64,000 nucleotides of DNA, taken from assembly GCA_023055425.1 (NCBI GenBank), contig JALGPY010000010.1:49223863-49287862 (forward strand). Reading direction: 5' to 3'. The stretch is from Linanthus parryae. Lineage: Eukaryota > Streptophyta > Magnoliopsida > Ericales > Polemoniaceae. Made by a program: the position numbers and the translations under genes. The notes under the pieces are model-generated. The model was not told where the DNA came from, searched no databases, and saw only the letters and a program-made list of their open reading frames with translations. Below are positions 54,532 to 64,000 of this stretch, piece after piece. Position 1 is the stretch's first letter; every line of letters begins with the position of its first letter.

Positions 54532-56282
54532 TGACAGCGTAAACCTATCTGCTTTTTCGCAAGTGTACGATCAAGTAATATAGAGTATGTATTTGTGACT
54601 CTGGTTGTCGAACCCTCGAGAACAGTTTAAGTTTTGCTTATTAGAAATAGAATTAGACACAAAGCCTGTAAAAAGGAGGAAGGTTGGGATGCGATTCTCC
54701 TCACTAATTTGCAGTAGATAAAACAATATTTAGGAAAGCTTATTTTATTTTTCTTTTAAATAATTTTCAGGAATTGTGGTAGTTGTAAAAATCGATAATT
54801 CTAAGAATCTAGGTCCCAGGATCCCCTAGGGTTACTTTCCAGCTTGCCTGATGTATTTGATTTCAGAAACACACAGTGGTTTTGTTTATGCCAGCATACC
54901 AGTAGTACAATCTCCTCTCGGTCTCATGCACCTGTCACTCTCCTGCAGATTTTCGGGTCCTCTCGGTCCACCTAAATCTGCAGGTTCGTTCTAAGTCTGC
55001 TAGGATTACAGGTTCTCCTCTAGGTCTCCCCCTAAACGTCTAGCAGTTGGTCTAATGCTTCTGAGCTAGTCCCTTGATTCTTTTCACCTCTCGGTCCATC
55101 AAGGCAGAGTACTAAATCCTGTCTTTTCTTCCTAACTCTCACTGGTCACTCTCGTGCACCAGATCCTGTCTATAACACTCCTGGGTGATCAAGCCATTCA
55201 AGCATGTAAATAAAATCAAAGACGAGATAATAAACAATCCATCCTGTATTAAGACTTTAACTAGCCATGCATCTGAAAATCAAACAAACCAGTCTGCTGA
55301 ATTCATAAACCCTAGGTTCACCGAGAACCTAGGAAAAAGGTTTAGCTAGCTTGCATTATTGGAAAACAATGTTTCATAAAAGAGTGAAAAGATCAAACAA
55401 GTTTATGGCTGAATACTGAAAAACTGCTCCAATCCTGCTCTGCTCCAATCCTGACGGCTCTGAAACTGGCTGCTGTGATGATGATTGTAGATATGTGAGT
55501 GTGTGTGTAACCCTAATTCTGTGCTGGGACACCTCCTTTTATACTGCCACAGTCTCCAAAACTAGTGCACGAAATTCCTGTTCTACCCTCGCAAAAAACC
55601 CGTCCTGGAAGCTTCTGGAACCCTTTCGTGCGTTCAAACGCAACTCACCTGCGTTCAAACGCAGTGCGTCTGAACGCACACCTCCTGCGTTTGAACGCAG
55701 GCCTTAACCAATTTTCTCTTCTGGCTTCTCAGACTTGTGCGTTTGAACGCAGCTCACCTGCGTTTGAACGCACAACTTGGTCTTTCTGCTCCTGATGTCG
55801 AGTCCTGCGTTTGAACGCAGGTTTGTGCGTCTGAACGCACAACTTGGTTTTTCTGCACTTCTGGATTTGAGTCATGCGTTTGAACGCAGCCTGTGCGTCT
55901 GAACGCACAACTTAGCCTCTTTTCTGCCATTTTCTTCCTGCTGCCATGTGGTGCGTTTGAACGCAGCTGCCCTGCGTTTGAACGCACACCTTAGAATTTT
56001 TCCGCTCTTTTTCTGCTCAGCTTTCCTGATACGCTGCCTCCACATCCAAGTCAATCTCATGAATTTCTCGGCACCTGTTACCTGCACATCATAACATGTA
56101 CCCGCGATCATATCCAACAAACAAAATTATGCATGAAATTACTCAAATCTTGCAATCATGTCCTATAAATCTCTGCCTCGTATCAGGTGGAAAATAAGCT
56201 GAAAATGGGCAAACTCAACTCTCACAGGGTTAGAACTTATGGTAAAATGATGTCCCGGACTAATCCCATTTTCAAGCTATCA
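54532..56282 (-). repeat. 5' LTR of the Athila element
   Basis: 1751 bp; matches the split left LTR with about 25 differences by eye. It contains about 12 copies of the TGCGTTTGAACGCA-type motif (55629-55987). Confidence 0.94.
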
Positions 56283-56287
56283 ATCAT
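56283..56287. other. Target site duplication of the Athila element, right copy (ATCAT)
   Basis: An exact repeat of 27718-27722; Tat-1 sequence resumes right after it. Confidence 0.9.
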
Positions 56288-57528
56288 ACAAAGTGATTTA
56301 TCATTATGAGTCAAAATGACTTACAATTTATCTGTCTAGATAACATCTTGCAAGCGAAAAGCTCAGATTAAGCTAGCTACGCAGCCAACATGGCTTACAA
56401 TGCATCTAAATAGTAACTTACAAGCAGAAGTTACACATCGGGGGAATCCTAACTGGAAAAGGATCGACCTAACGGTCCTAGCAGAAGCCATGCCATACAA
56501 AGATCTGCGACCAAAGATCTGTAGCAAGTAGGGTGTTCCTGCGAGAAGAACAACCCGCAGCCCGCCATGTCTACAAGACCTATGCGACGCTATGTTCAAG
56601 ATCTCAGGATCTGAAAAGGCCTCTGTCTGATCAAGATATGTGCCTGAGGAACGACCTGTTCCGGCGTATGCAGCTGTGAAGGACAGGCAAGCAGCAACTC
56701 CAAAGTCCAGAGGCTCCTTGTCCACGGAGACGAGCACATTGGCTCACCACCCCGAGTTCAAGAACGAGGAGGCAAGAAATTCTCCTTCGGGCATGCTGGA
56801 GGAGAATTCCGCCGTTCATTACGATTCGGTAGCAAGGTCAGTACGGCGCTGCACCTCGCCGGGAGGCGGCCGAAAACATGACCTGCAAGCATAATAGACG
56901 AAGAAAATTCTTCGAGTAAACATGAGGTATTATCTGCATATTCTTTATGATAGTTATAAAGATCAATAAGCCTTACGAAGCAGATCTTGGAAAGTATTTC
57001 TATAGCACAAAGCACAAACTCAGGTTTCACAACTTGAAGCTGCCATGAATCAACGAAAAACAAGCGTTGAAGCCAGCAGTCGTAAGGAATCATGGCAAGC
57101 CACATTGTGGGATAAGGAACCTAAATAGCAAAGGACAGGGTTTATATAGACCTTGTGGAGACTCTTCAGTTACCAAGATGAGTCAGCAAAATTTGAAAAG
57201 AGGGTAAGGATCAATCACTTACGCCTTGAAAAGAGGTAACAATCAATTACCCTACTAAAGGCTACGACGATTCGGTTGCGTATCCTAATTAATGACGGGT
57301 GGTCATGATACGGATGGACTTCCCAAGGAAAGCGTGCTTATCTAATGAGCAATTAGCGCGAAAATCAAGGCATAATATCAATTGCTGGCGTCATAAATTG
57401 ATATGCACAGAGATATTCGAGCAAATCCCGGGAAGGGCAAAACAGGCATTTCAATTCTTTTTGAAAAAAAATAGGGGCAGAAACCCTAGAAACATTACAG
57501 TAACTTTAGCTACTTATCTGCTACTTTT
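56288..57528 (+). other. Spacer before the antisense gene in Tat-1
   Basis: About 1.24 kb homologous to 36430-37679. Short frames are not kept between the copies. It probably includes the 3' end of the antisense transcript. Confidence 0.6.
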
Positions 57529-60500
57529 TCAAAACAAGCCCTTGATCAAGGAATCACTAGGAGTAAACTGACGGCTCAGATTTTCCACTTGCTCCACTTC
57601 TTGCTTTAATTGCTCGCATTTGGCGTTCATCTCATAAAAGAGCTTCACAGCCTCTTCAACCTTTTGCCTTTGCTGCTCTACCTTCTGCTTCTCAGCTGCG
57701 AGGTTTTGGTAGTCGCGTTTCAAAGTCACGGCCGCGCGAATCAGGGTGACTCTTTTTACAAGAAACCCAAAGCCCAGCTTGCCATGAACTTTGGCGAGAA
57801 GGTTTTGGCACATGCCAAAAAGCAATTTTGCGCTCTGAGGAGAAATGGTCGCAGGTGTGGCTGCGGATAGCTGCTCCAAAATCCAGATGGCTTCAGTCAG
57901 AAACAGCCTCCTGTCAAAGGGCCCTATCTCCAGAGACCTCGCAAATGATTGGGGGTAGGAGAGGCGCATCCGAACTAGCCAGTCCACGTCAGCTTGCTTC
58001 AACCCTAAAGCAATGTCGAAGCCAAGATAGACTGTTAAACTCGCAAGTAAAGAATGCAAGATGCGAACAGCAAATCACGACATACCAGTTCCTTCAAGGA
58101 TCTCTCGCAGAGAAGGAATGCGCATTGCTGGGGTAGTTGAAGACTGTCCTCGATCCATTGCCCTTCTATCAGCTGCGAGCTCTAACTCCTCATAGTTGGG
58201 GGGAAGAGTATAAGCCGCAACAGGTGCGACTGCAGCCCCGACCTGCGAACCCCAAAAGTTCCACGCAGGAAGAGGTGCCGCAGACTCAGTCATTGCCGAA
58301 GGCATGGCAGCAGCAGAAGTTGCAGCTTGATGAGGGATACCTTCAGGTGCGATAGCGTCAGCAGCGTTCGTTCCTGTTTCCTCAGCACCAGCATGGGCAT
58401 CTTCCTCCATCAACACGGTGTCAGCTTCGGCATCATCAGAAAGTTCAATGACTTCCCCGAAGGGCTCTCCTGCATATTCAGCAGCTGCGACGGGCTTCTC
58501 AGTGTGAGAACTGGGCACCGGGACATAGGATGCAGAAGGTTGACTCCTTTGTTCCAACACGGCTTCATCAGAGTTGCATGCGATATAAAATATGATGATG
58601 TGAGGTAACTCGTATTGCATAATATTTTATTATCTTTGGTAAGCTAAGAGCGAGCACCTCCACGCGAAGGTGGGATCGCAGCATCCTCGTCATATGCTAA
58701 GGACGTGGAACCTTGCCCTATTAATGTATCTTCATTAAGCATGTCTTTAAGGTGAGCGTGACCTGGGGCGCCAAGAAACCAGTCATGATTATGTTTGGGT
58801 TGCTAAGCCTAGCTCACACATGTTGCTCAAATGATTACCTGAAGGTTCACCGCACTTGCCTACTAGCCAACGGCGAATGTCAGCTTTTGACACACCGTGC
58901 TTTAACACACCGACAATAACATCTCGGTAAGTTACTGCGAGATTAAAAATCTCACCTTCATTACCGCCAGCGATTTCTTCTAAGTCTGCTTGGGCTTGCT
59001 CTAGAGCTGCCGCATCTTCTTCTGGAGCCGCATCCTCCTCGTCAACTTGAGGAGCCACCTCTTCGGGAAGCACATCTTCCTCATCAGTCGGACGCACTAG
59101 GTCGTCGACGTGTTGCTCTTCTAGGCTCCTTTGCTTCACGCGTTCGAGTTCCTCTTCTTCTCGCTTTCTTCTTCTTTCAGCAGCCTCCGCAGCTGTTCTT
59201 CAGGACTCGGCAAGAATGTCCTCGCTTATGGTTTCATCGGAAACACCAGAATGAGAACCCCTCTTCTGCTTCTTGGCCAAAAGGCCACTGATGGTCTCAT
59301 CGTCATCATCTGCGAAGAAACAATTCGTTCAAACAAGATTGCAAAAGAGTTAAGATAATGAGAAGAGAAGTACGATTGAGATACCTCCTGACTCTTCCTC
59401 TTGTATCGCGTATCTCTCTGTCTCTGACATCTTCAGTTCTTTCCTCTTCTTCATCTCCTTCTCTTGTTTCTCTTCTCTCCTCCTCCTCCTCCTGGCCAAA
59501 CGGAACAAAGGTCTCCACAGCGAGCTCCTTCCGCACTTTACTGGTCATGCGGCCTTTACCTTTATCCCTGGCAGTAAGGGATCTTGCAGGAGGGGAAGTT
59601 GGAGCGCTCCTAGGGGAAGAGATTGTGATTCCTCTTTGTCTGGGCCTTTTCGCTCTCGGAGCAGCAGTCGCTGGAGGATACGGATCATTCCTGGGGGGAG
59701 ACAAGGCTGGAGTATTGTCTATCAGCGAATCAGCAAACGCATTCATGATCTCGCGAATTTTTGTCTCAAGCGCGGGATCCATCTTCGATGCCAGCCGAAC
59801 TGGTTGTCCCTGCCTTCTCGCAGTAACAATGGTGGTGACCAGTGATTTGGAACGCTCACCAGATGCAAACCTCCTCACATGGCACTGCAGCAAAAAAGTG
59901 AAGCATAAAGCTTTTGACATACTGGAATAAGGAAACTTCGCACATACAAGAGGAAAATTTCTTACCTTAGCAAAAGTTTCGCTATTTCTGATGACATGCG
60001 AATCACCTCTCCTAACTGCGGCGATCTTTTAATCAAGAATGATGGAGGGACACAGGTGATTCTCGCGATCCAGCAACGAATAGCAACCATATTCAGACTC
60101 GTCCAGGCTACAATTGGGACGAAAAGGGAAAGAATTCTTTTTGATCACAGGAGCTCTGCTTGGCTGAGGGACCGACTGCGTCTCAAACCTTGTCTGCTGG
60201 GCGTTCCAGTAAGTGACCCAGTTTCGGGAATAGCCACCTTCGCGGTTACCTGGAGGTTGCTCGAATGGAAGATTGCTCATCAAGATTGTTTTACACTCCC
60301 TAGACAATAACCGCTTGTAGCAGCCTCTGATGATAGACTGCGGCCAGATTGATGGGGCCACTGCATCAAAGCCAAACTGGGAAAAACGCGAGTGGGATCA
60401 ACATCCACGGTAATCCTCTCGTACCTAGGTGCGAGCTCACGAACATGCTCTGCAAGAGCAGGAAGGGAGCCTCTCAGACACCAGCAAAAGAATTCGCGAT

Positions 60501-61847
60501 AGCGCTCGTGGAAATGCTCCCTACCTTCGAAAAGGAGCTCTTCTGAGAAGGCAACAGCCTTAGAGGGATACAGTTTTGGGAACCATCGCACATTCTCAAC
60601 GCGCATGGCATAAGACCTAGCTATAAACTCTTCCCGATTGTCGCATATCAGGCTCCAACCGCACTTGGGGAAGTTAGTTCCGAACCATCTCGCAGCCCTG
60701 CCGCTATTACGCTCCTCCTCCGCACCTGGGGGACACCATTTGCTGGGCTTAGAAACGACTGGGGCATAAGAGGGCCATCGCTCGAAGACCGACATTTTCA
60801 AGAAAGCAATGTTAATGAAAGTCAGTACGTCGAGGCGGCCACGCGATTCCTTCATTGCCACAACCAGCTGATCCAACCTGTAGTACAGCGTGCCCAAGAC
60901 TAAGGGTCCAAGTGCCACTTTCTGACCGAGGGCCAATTTCACAGCAAGAGGCAGAACATGGTAGAAGACCCCATCATGTGGGTGGCCATCGATTAAGTAC
61001 CTCGACAACCAGGCACAGAGGAAAGCGCATAGGGTCAAGTGATAACCTTTGCCATTCACATAGTTCTTAGCCTTCGGGTTTTGACTCAGAAGCTTCTTGG
61101 TGATGCTGCTGTTCGCATAATCACGGAAAAAGTATTGCACCCACTTGTTCCAAGTGTTCTTCGCAGATGTGTCAACCAACTGCCAGTCAGGAAGGACTTC
61201 TGTAGTAGTCCACCGGGTGGAAATTTTCTTCACTTCTGACAAGCACTCTTCCATCTGCTTGTACAAAGCGATCTCCGCATCTGTTCTCAAGGGACTCAAA
61301 GGATCCACCTCGCCCATGGGAGACAGATCGTACAGCATGTGCACATCTTCGAGCGTGGGAGCAGCCTCGAACTCAGCAAAATGGAATGTGTGAGTCGCAG
61401 GCGAGTAACGAGAAAGAAGGTTTAGAAGCATGGACTGGTCCAGCTTCACGGCAGCACCCTTCATAGCACGAACTGCGAAGTATATGCCAGCATCGTTTAG
61501 AGTCATGGCGTGATGAGTCAATACATGGTCAATCCACTCATCCATGAAGTCCAATTTCTGAACGAACGCCTGAGTGGAAATCGCAGTATACGGGAAATAC
61601 CCATTTTCAACTCCCAATCGAACCACATCTTCGGAATCGATCAATTCGAGCAGGGCCGAGTTAACTGGAGGGGTTAACGTTTGCAATCCTTCACCAGAGA
61701 CAGGGATTGGCAGTTTCTTCGCCTTAACCCTAGCATGGTAGAAGTCTTTGCCACCCAGATAGGGGGCTTTTCGCCATAAAGCCCGCGGAAGATCAGGTAT
61801 TTCTTCGACCTCCTTAATGGGTTTGGTTCCTTTTGTCTTTGCAATTC
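57529..61847 (-). pseudogene. Large spliced antisense gene of Tat-1, decayed
   Basis: Same gene as 37680-41970. Exons as I read them (minus strand): 61847-59966, 59884-59385, 59309-58839, 58762-58658, about 58572-58086, 58004-57529. Exons of 471, 105 and 476 nt have the same length as in Tat-2. The N-terminal region keeps the plant-mobile-domain-like block (SRYSPATHTFHFAEFEAAPT), and the C-terminal coiled coil is kept (LAAEKQKVEQQRQKVEEA). Damage: the start codon is ATT at 61845-61843; one base is lost near 60383; TAA at 60027-60029; the second coding exon has a length change that shifts frame near its end; TGA at 59200-59202; the acceptor of the fifth coding exon has changed from GCAG to GCAA. 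The donor of that exon (ACTG-GTATGT) keeps the frame with the last exon, which shows the ancestral phase. Confidence 0.78.
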
Positions 61848-61849
61848 CT

Positions 61850-62342
61850 GCGGAAAAGCAAGAAAAAAGGGGGGAGAAATATGCACACTTTAGTTTGAAT
61901 TTCAAGATTCAGTTCAAAGCATACGAGGATCTATTAGAAGATAGATGAACGGTCCAGTGATAATCTTCAAAGTAGAGATTGGAATCGTTCGCATTATCAG
62001 GGATTTCAAAAACCCTACATTCAAGATCCTTATCATTTGGGGATTAAATCAAAATTGGATTCGAAGATCGAGAGCTTCTTCATAAGTTTTCAGTGGATAA
62101 TATGTTACGGGTTTGCAGATCCAACGCAGTTCAAAGCATATATCAGTATATTAAACACAATTGAACAAGGCCAACCTTGTTTTGGTAGCTTGCTTGGATG
62201 CGTACAATTGAAGAAGACGATTGACAAGAAAGAACTGGTGATTGATTATCTGAATCTGCTCTTGAAGGCTTCCGGGTATCATTCACTTTGAAAGAAAGAA
62301 GTGATGCTTTTGCAACAATGGAGAGTACAGAGTATTTATCCA
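61850..62342 (-). promoter_or_regulatory. Likely promoter and leader of the Tat-1 antisense gene
   Basis: The minus-strand GGATAAATACTC (62331-62342) matches the TATA-like site of Tat-2. An acceptor-like TTTTTTCTTGCTTTTCCGCAG precedes the lost start codon, and AACAAG-GTTGGCC (possible donor) is also kept near 62165-62177. Confidence 0.45.
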
Positions 62343-62588
62343 AAAAAAATGAAGGGTTGCGTCCTTTCAGTAGTCGAATCGCAACCGTCACCGTCGAATC
62401 GCGCAATCACAGGACAAGCTGACGTCACGCCTAAAACCCTAAAGGCCAGACGGCACGACTCTAGGGTTTGAGGTAATAATGGCACGCACGGGGGCTGAAC
62501 CTGCATACATTTGAATTGGTGCGTGGTGGCGACGCGTACGTTGGTTCCTGCGCATGGAAGAATATTCGGCTAAGAGTCTTCACGCGCA

Positions 62589-62601
62589 GAAAGGGGGCTA
62601 A
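62589..62601 (+). other. Polypurine tract of Tat-1
   Basis: GAAAGGGGGCTAA immediately before the 3' LTR, as in Tat-2. Confidence 0.85.
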
Positions 62602-62808
62602 TGTAGATAGTGCTTTCTGAGCAGACAGATCTTGGCCACGTGGCGATCATCTAGCACACCATATTGTGCTCCACACACACTGGATCACCAGCCGCGCTGA
62701 TCCATGTGGGGGCTGCGAGACGGGGCCCTCGCATACCACTGCACGGGAACTGTAGGGACTTAGTGGTTTGGAGGCTAGAGTAAGTCATGTCGCGTGCGAG
62801 CCAAGCCC
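62602..62808 (+). repeat. 3' LTR of Tat-1, truncated by copia LTR C
   Basis: 207 bp matching 19729-19936 with about eight differences. It stops at GCCAAGCCC, where a minus-strand copia LTR begins. The remainder would lie right of the window. Confidence 0.92.
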
Positions 62809-64000
62809 ACCAAGGATCACAGGAAGAGACATCATAACATGATTAAGGTCATAGAAGATGTGTACCTTTTGATTTGTGAGATCACACGAAGAATGATGTC
62901 CTCGTCTCTACGGTTGATCCACGTCTAGAGGTGAGATCTAGATTCTTCCTTCTCCACAAGTGCTAGCTTGAACCCGGAGGAAGAGGGAAGAGGATCAAAG
63001 CAACAAAGCACAAAAGGGGGCTCGGGCCACCTTTTTGCCGTCGGGTAGAGGGGGCGGACGGGGGTTAGGGTTTCGGCCCTAGCTCTTTGTCTTGCTCTCT
63101 CTTTTGCTCTCTCCCACTCTTTGTGTTATGTCTAGTAATAACTCATGTGGGAAGGAAGCTAGAGCCTCTTATATATATACTCCAACAACTCCTTGTTGTT
63201 TCCATATTAGAGTTTTCTTGTTCTAGTAGGACTAGAACTATTCCCTTCCTTGCAAATTAGTCCTACTAAGTTTGCAAGGTGCTGCACAATGATCCTTCTA
63301 TTAATTAATCTTTATTAATTAATCCCAAATCTAGCTCTACTCTATTTGACGTGTGACCCCATAGGTTTCTATACAGTTGGTAGTAACTATTACTAACATG
63401 GAGTGGTGTCTAGCAACACATCCATGCCACCCAACCAATAGAAATAGTCAGTGATCCCGACAAACCTTTGTGCCCAATATGTCATATTGCATTATCCCTT
63501 TGTCTCCATATCCGGATTGGACACGAGACATAAATAGTCACACTCGTATATCCAATCCCTAGTTCCTCGATCCTTGGAATATTCTTATACTTGCAGATAA
63601 CATTAATATCTCTATATTAATTTATCTGAGTCTGGCCAGACATTCAATAAGCCTCATCCCTCGAGTGGCCATGGATATTTACCCCCATTATGTGGGAGGG
63701 ACAAATCCTATCTACATCACTACGATCTCTAAGCTTGCTTCCTATCACGCCCGATAGCCACCTTTATGATTACCCAGTTACAGTGTAACGTTTGATAACA
63801 TCAAAGCGCAATATTTCACAACTAGAGTATCTAGTGACTTCAAGTCCAAGGATTGCAATAATATTAGCACTACAAAAAGCGATTGTGACTTCACATAATC
63901 TAATGTATCCTTTTCGTCGTGGGTCAATCCAGTATGCCATTACTCCTAATGCATACCCATGTGTTAGACTTGATATCTCCATATCAATCTATCCACATAC
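62809..64000 (-). repeat. Copia LTR C (minus strand), runs off the window
   Basis: Read on the minus strand this matches copia LTRs A and B: CCTATGGGGTCACACG, ATTAATTAATA runs, TGGCCAGACTCAG, CAAGCTTAGAGATCG, and GTGATCCTTGG at its end. The last 50 or so bases of the LTR seen in A and B are absent at the junction with Tat-1. The other end and any internal region lie beyond 64000, so a solo LTR and a full element cannot be told apart. A TATA-like TATATATAAGAGG lies near 63168-63180 (minus). Confidence 0.87.

Larger units (their letters stand above)
27723..56282 (-). mobile_element. Athila-type Ty3/gypsy element (minus strand), containing nested Tat-2
   Basis: LTRs lie at 27723-27878 plus 43290-44881 (left, the 3' LTR of the element) and 54532-56282 (right, the 5' LTR). 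A perfect ATCAT duplication flanks the element. Without the nested Tat-2 (27879-43289) it is about 13.1 kb. On the minus strand the order is 5' LTR, tRNA-Asp type primer site, gag, protease, RT, RNase H, integrase, repeat-rich spacer, env-like ORF, long 3' untranslated part, polypurine tract, 3' LTR. This long 3' half and the tRNA-Asp primer site are typical of Athila. I count about 25 differences over 1.75 kb between its LTRs. Confidence 0.93.
56288..62808 (+). mobile_element. Tat-1, right part (spacer, antisense gene, truncated 3' LTR)
   Basis: Collinear with 36430-42868 of Tat-2 in the same orientation: spacer, antisense gene, polypurine tract, then 207 bp of 3' LTR cut by a minus-strand copia LTR at 62808/62809. 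Confidence 0.9.

Noticed and set aside
1..64000. Host genes, tRNA or rRNA genes
   Set aside because: All long coding frames trace to retrotransposon domains or to extra genes inside elements; I saw no tRNA cloverleaf or rRNA-like stretch, although I cannot run a scan.

Overview
This window is repeat DNA from a flowering plant nucleus. It holds no host gene, tRNA or rRNA that I can recognise. Almost every base belongs to LTR retrotransposons inserted into one another. The families (Ty1/copia Tork-type and SIRE/Maximus-type, Ty3/gypsy Tat-type and Athila-type) are plant-specific lineages, and the short GT-AG introns of the antisense genes also fit a plant. I cannot name the species; a eudicot is a guess.

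Layout. 1-2165: 3' end of a copia element (RNase H end of pol, polypurine tract, 3' LTR). 2166-4220: unassigned DNA, then a badly decayed copia pol. 4221-16605: a second copia LTR, split by a SIRE/Maximus-like element (4523-15473, duplicated target ACAAG). This LTR is followed by a primer binding site, a long leader and a decayed gag piece (to 18607). 18608-19728: the start of an Athila-like gypsy LTR. 19729-62808: a Tat-type gypsy element, 'Tat-1', cut at 27722/56288 by an Athila-type element (27723-56282, minus strand, target duplication ATCAT). The left LTR of that Athila element is itself split by a second, young Tat element, 'Tat-2' (27879-43289). 62809-64000: a minus-strand copia LTR that cuts the 3' LTR of Tat-1 and runs off the window.

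LTR divergence counted by eye agrees with the nesting order: about 8 differences in 209 bp for Tat-1 (outer), about 25 in 1.75 kb for Athila (middle), 3 in 628 bp for Tat-2 (inner).

The most interesting content is in the two Tat elements. Each has gag-protease and pol separated by a single in-frame TGA, two RNase H domains, a 54-bp tandem array with a conserved inverted repeat, and, between that array and the 3' LTR, a long gene on the opposite strand. I read this antisense gene as six coding exons with five introns of 73-82 bp in Tat-2. It encodes about 1300 residues: an N-terminal region resembling the plant mobile domain, an acidic low-complexity middle and a coiled-coil tail. Exon lengths of 471, 105 and 476 nt are identical in the older Tat-1 copy. 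Antisense extra ORFs are known in the Tat lineage; the spliced, multi-domain architecture is what deserves checking. Other items are a GC-rich near-palindrome repeated dozens of times in the Athila LTRs and interior, and extra (env-like) ORFs in the Athila and SIRE elements, each behind a promoter-like leader.

The only long intact coding frames are the pol of Tat-2 (1241 codons) and the RT-RNase H-integrase frame of the Athila element (848 codons). All gag genes and all other pol genes carry stops or frameshifts. Coordinates of decayed boundaries are approximate, and all family assignments come from reading motifs, not from a search.
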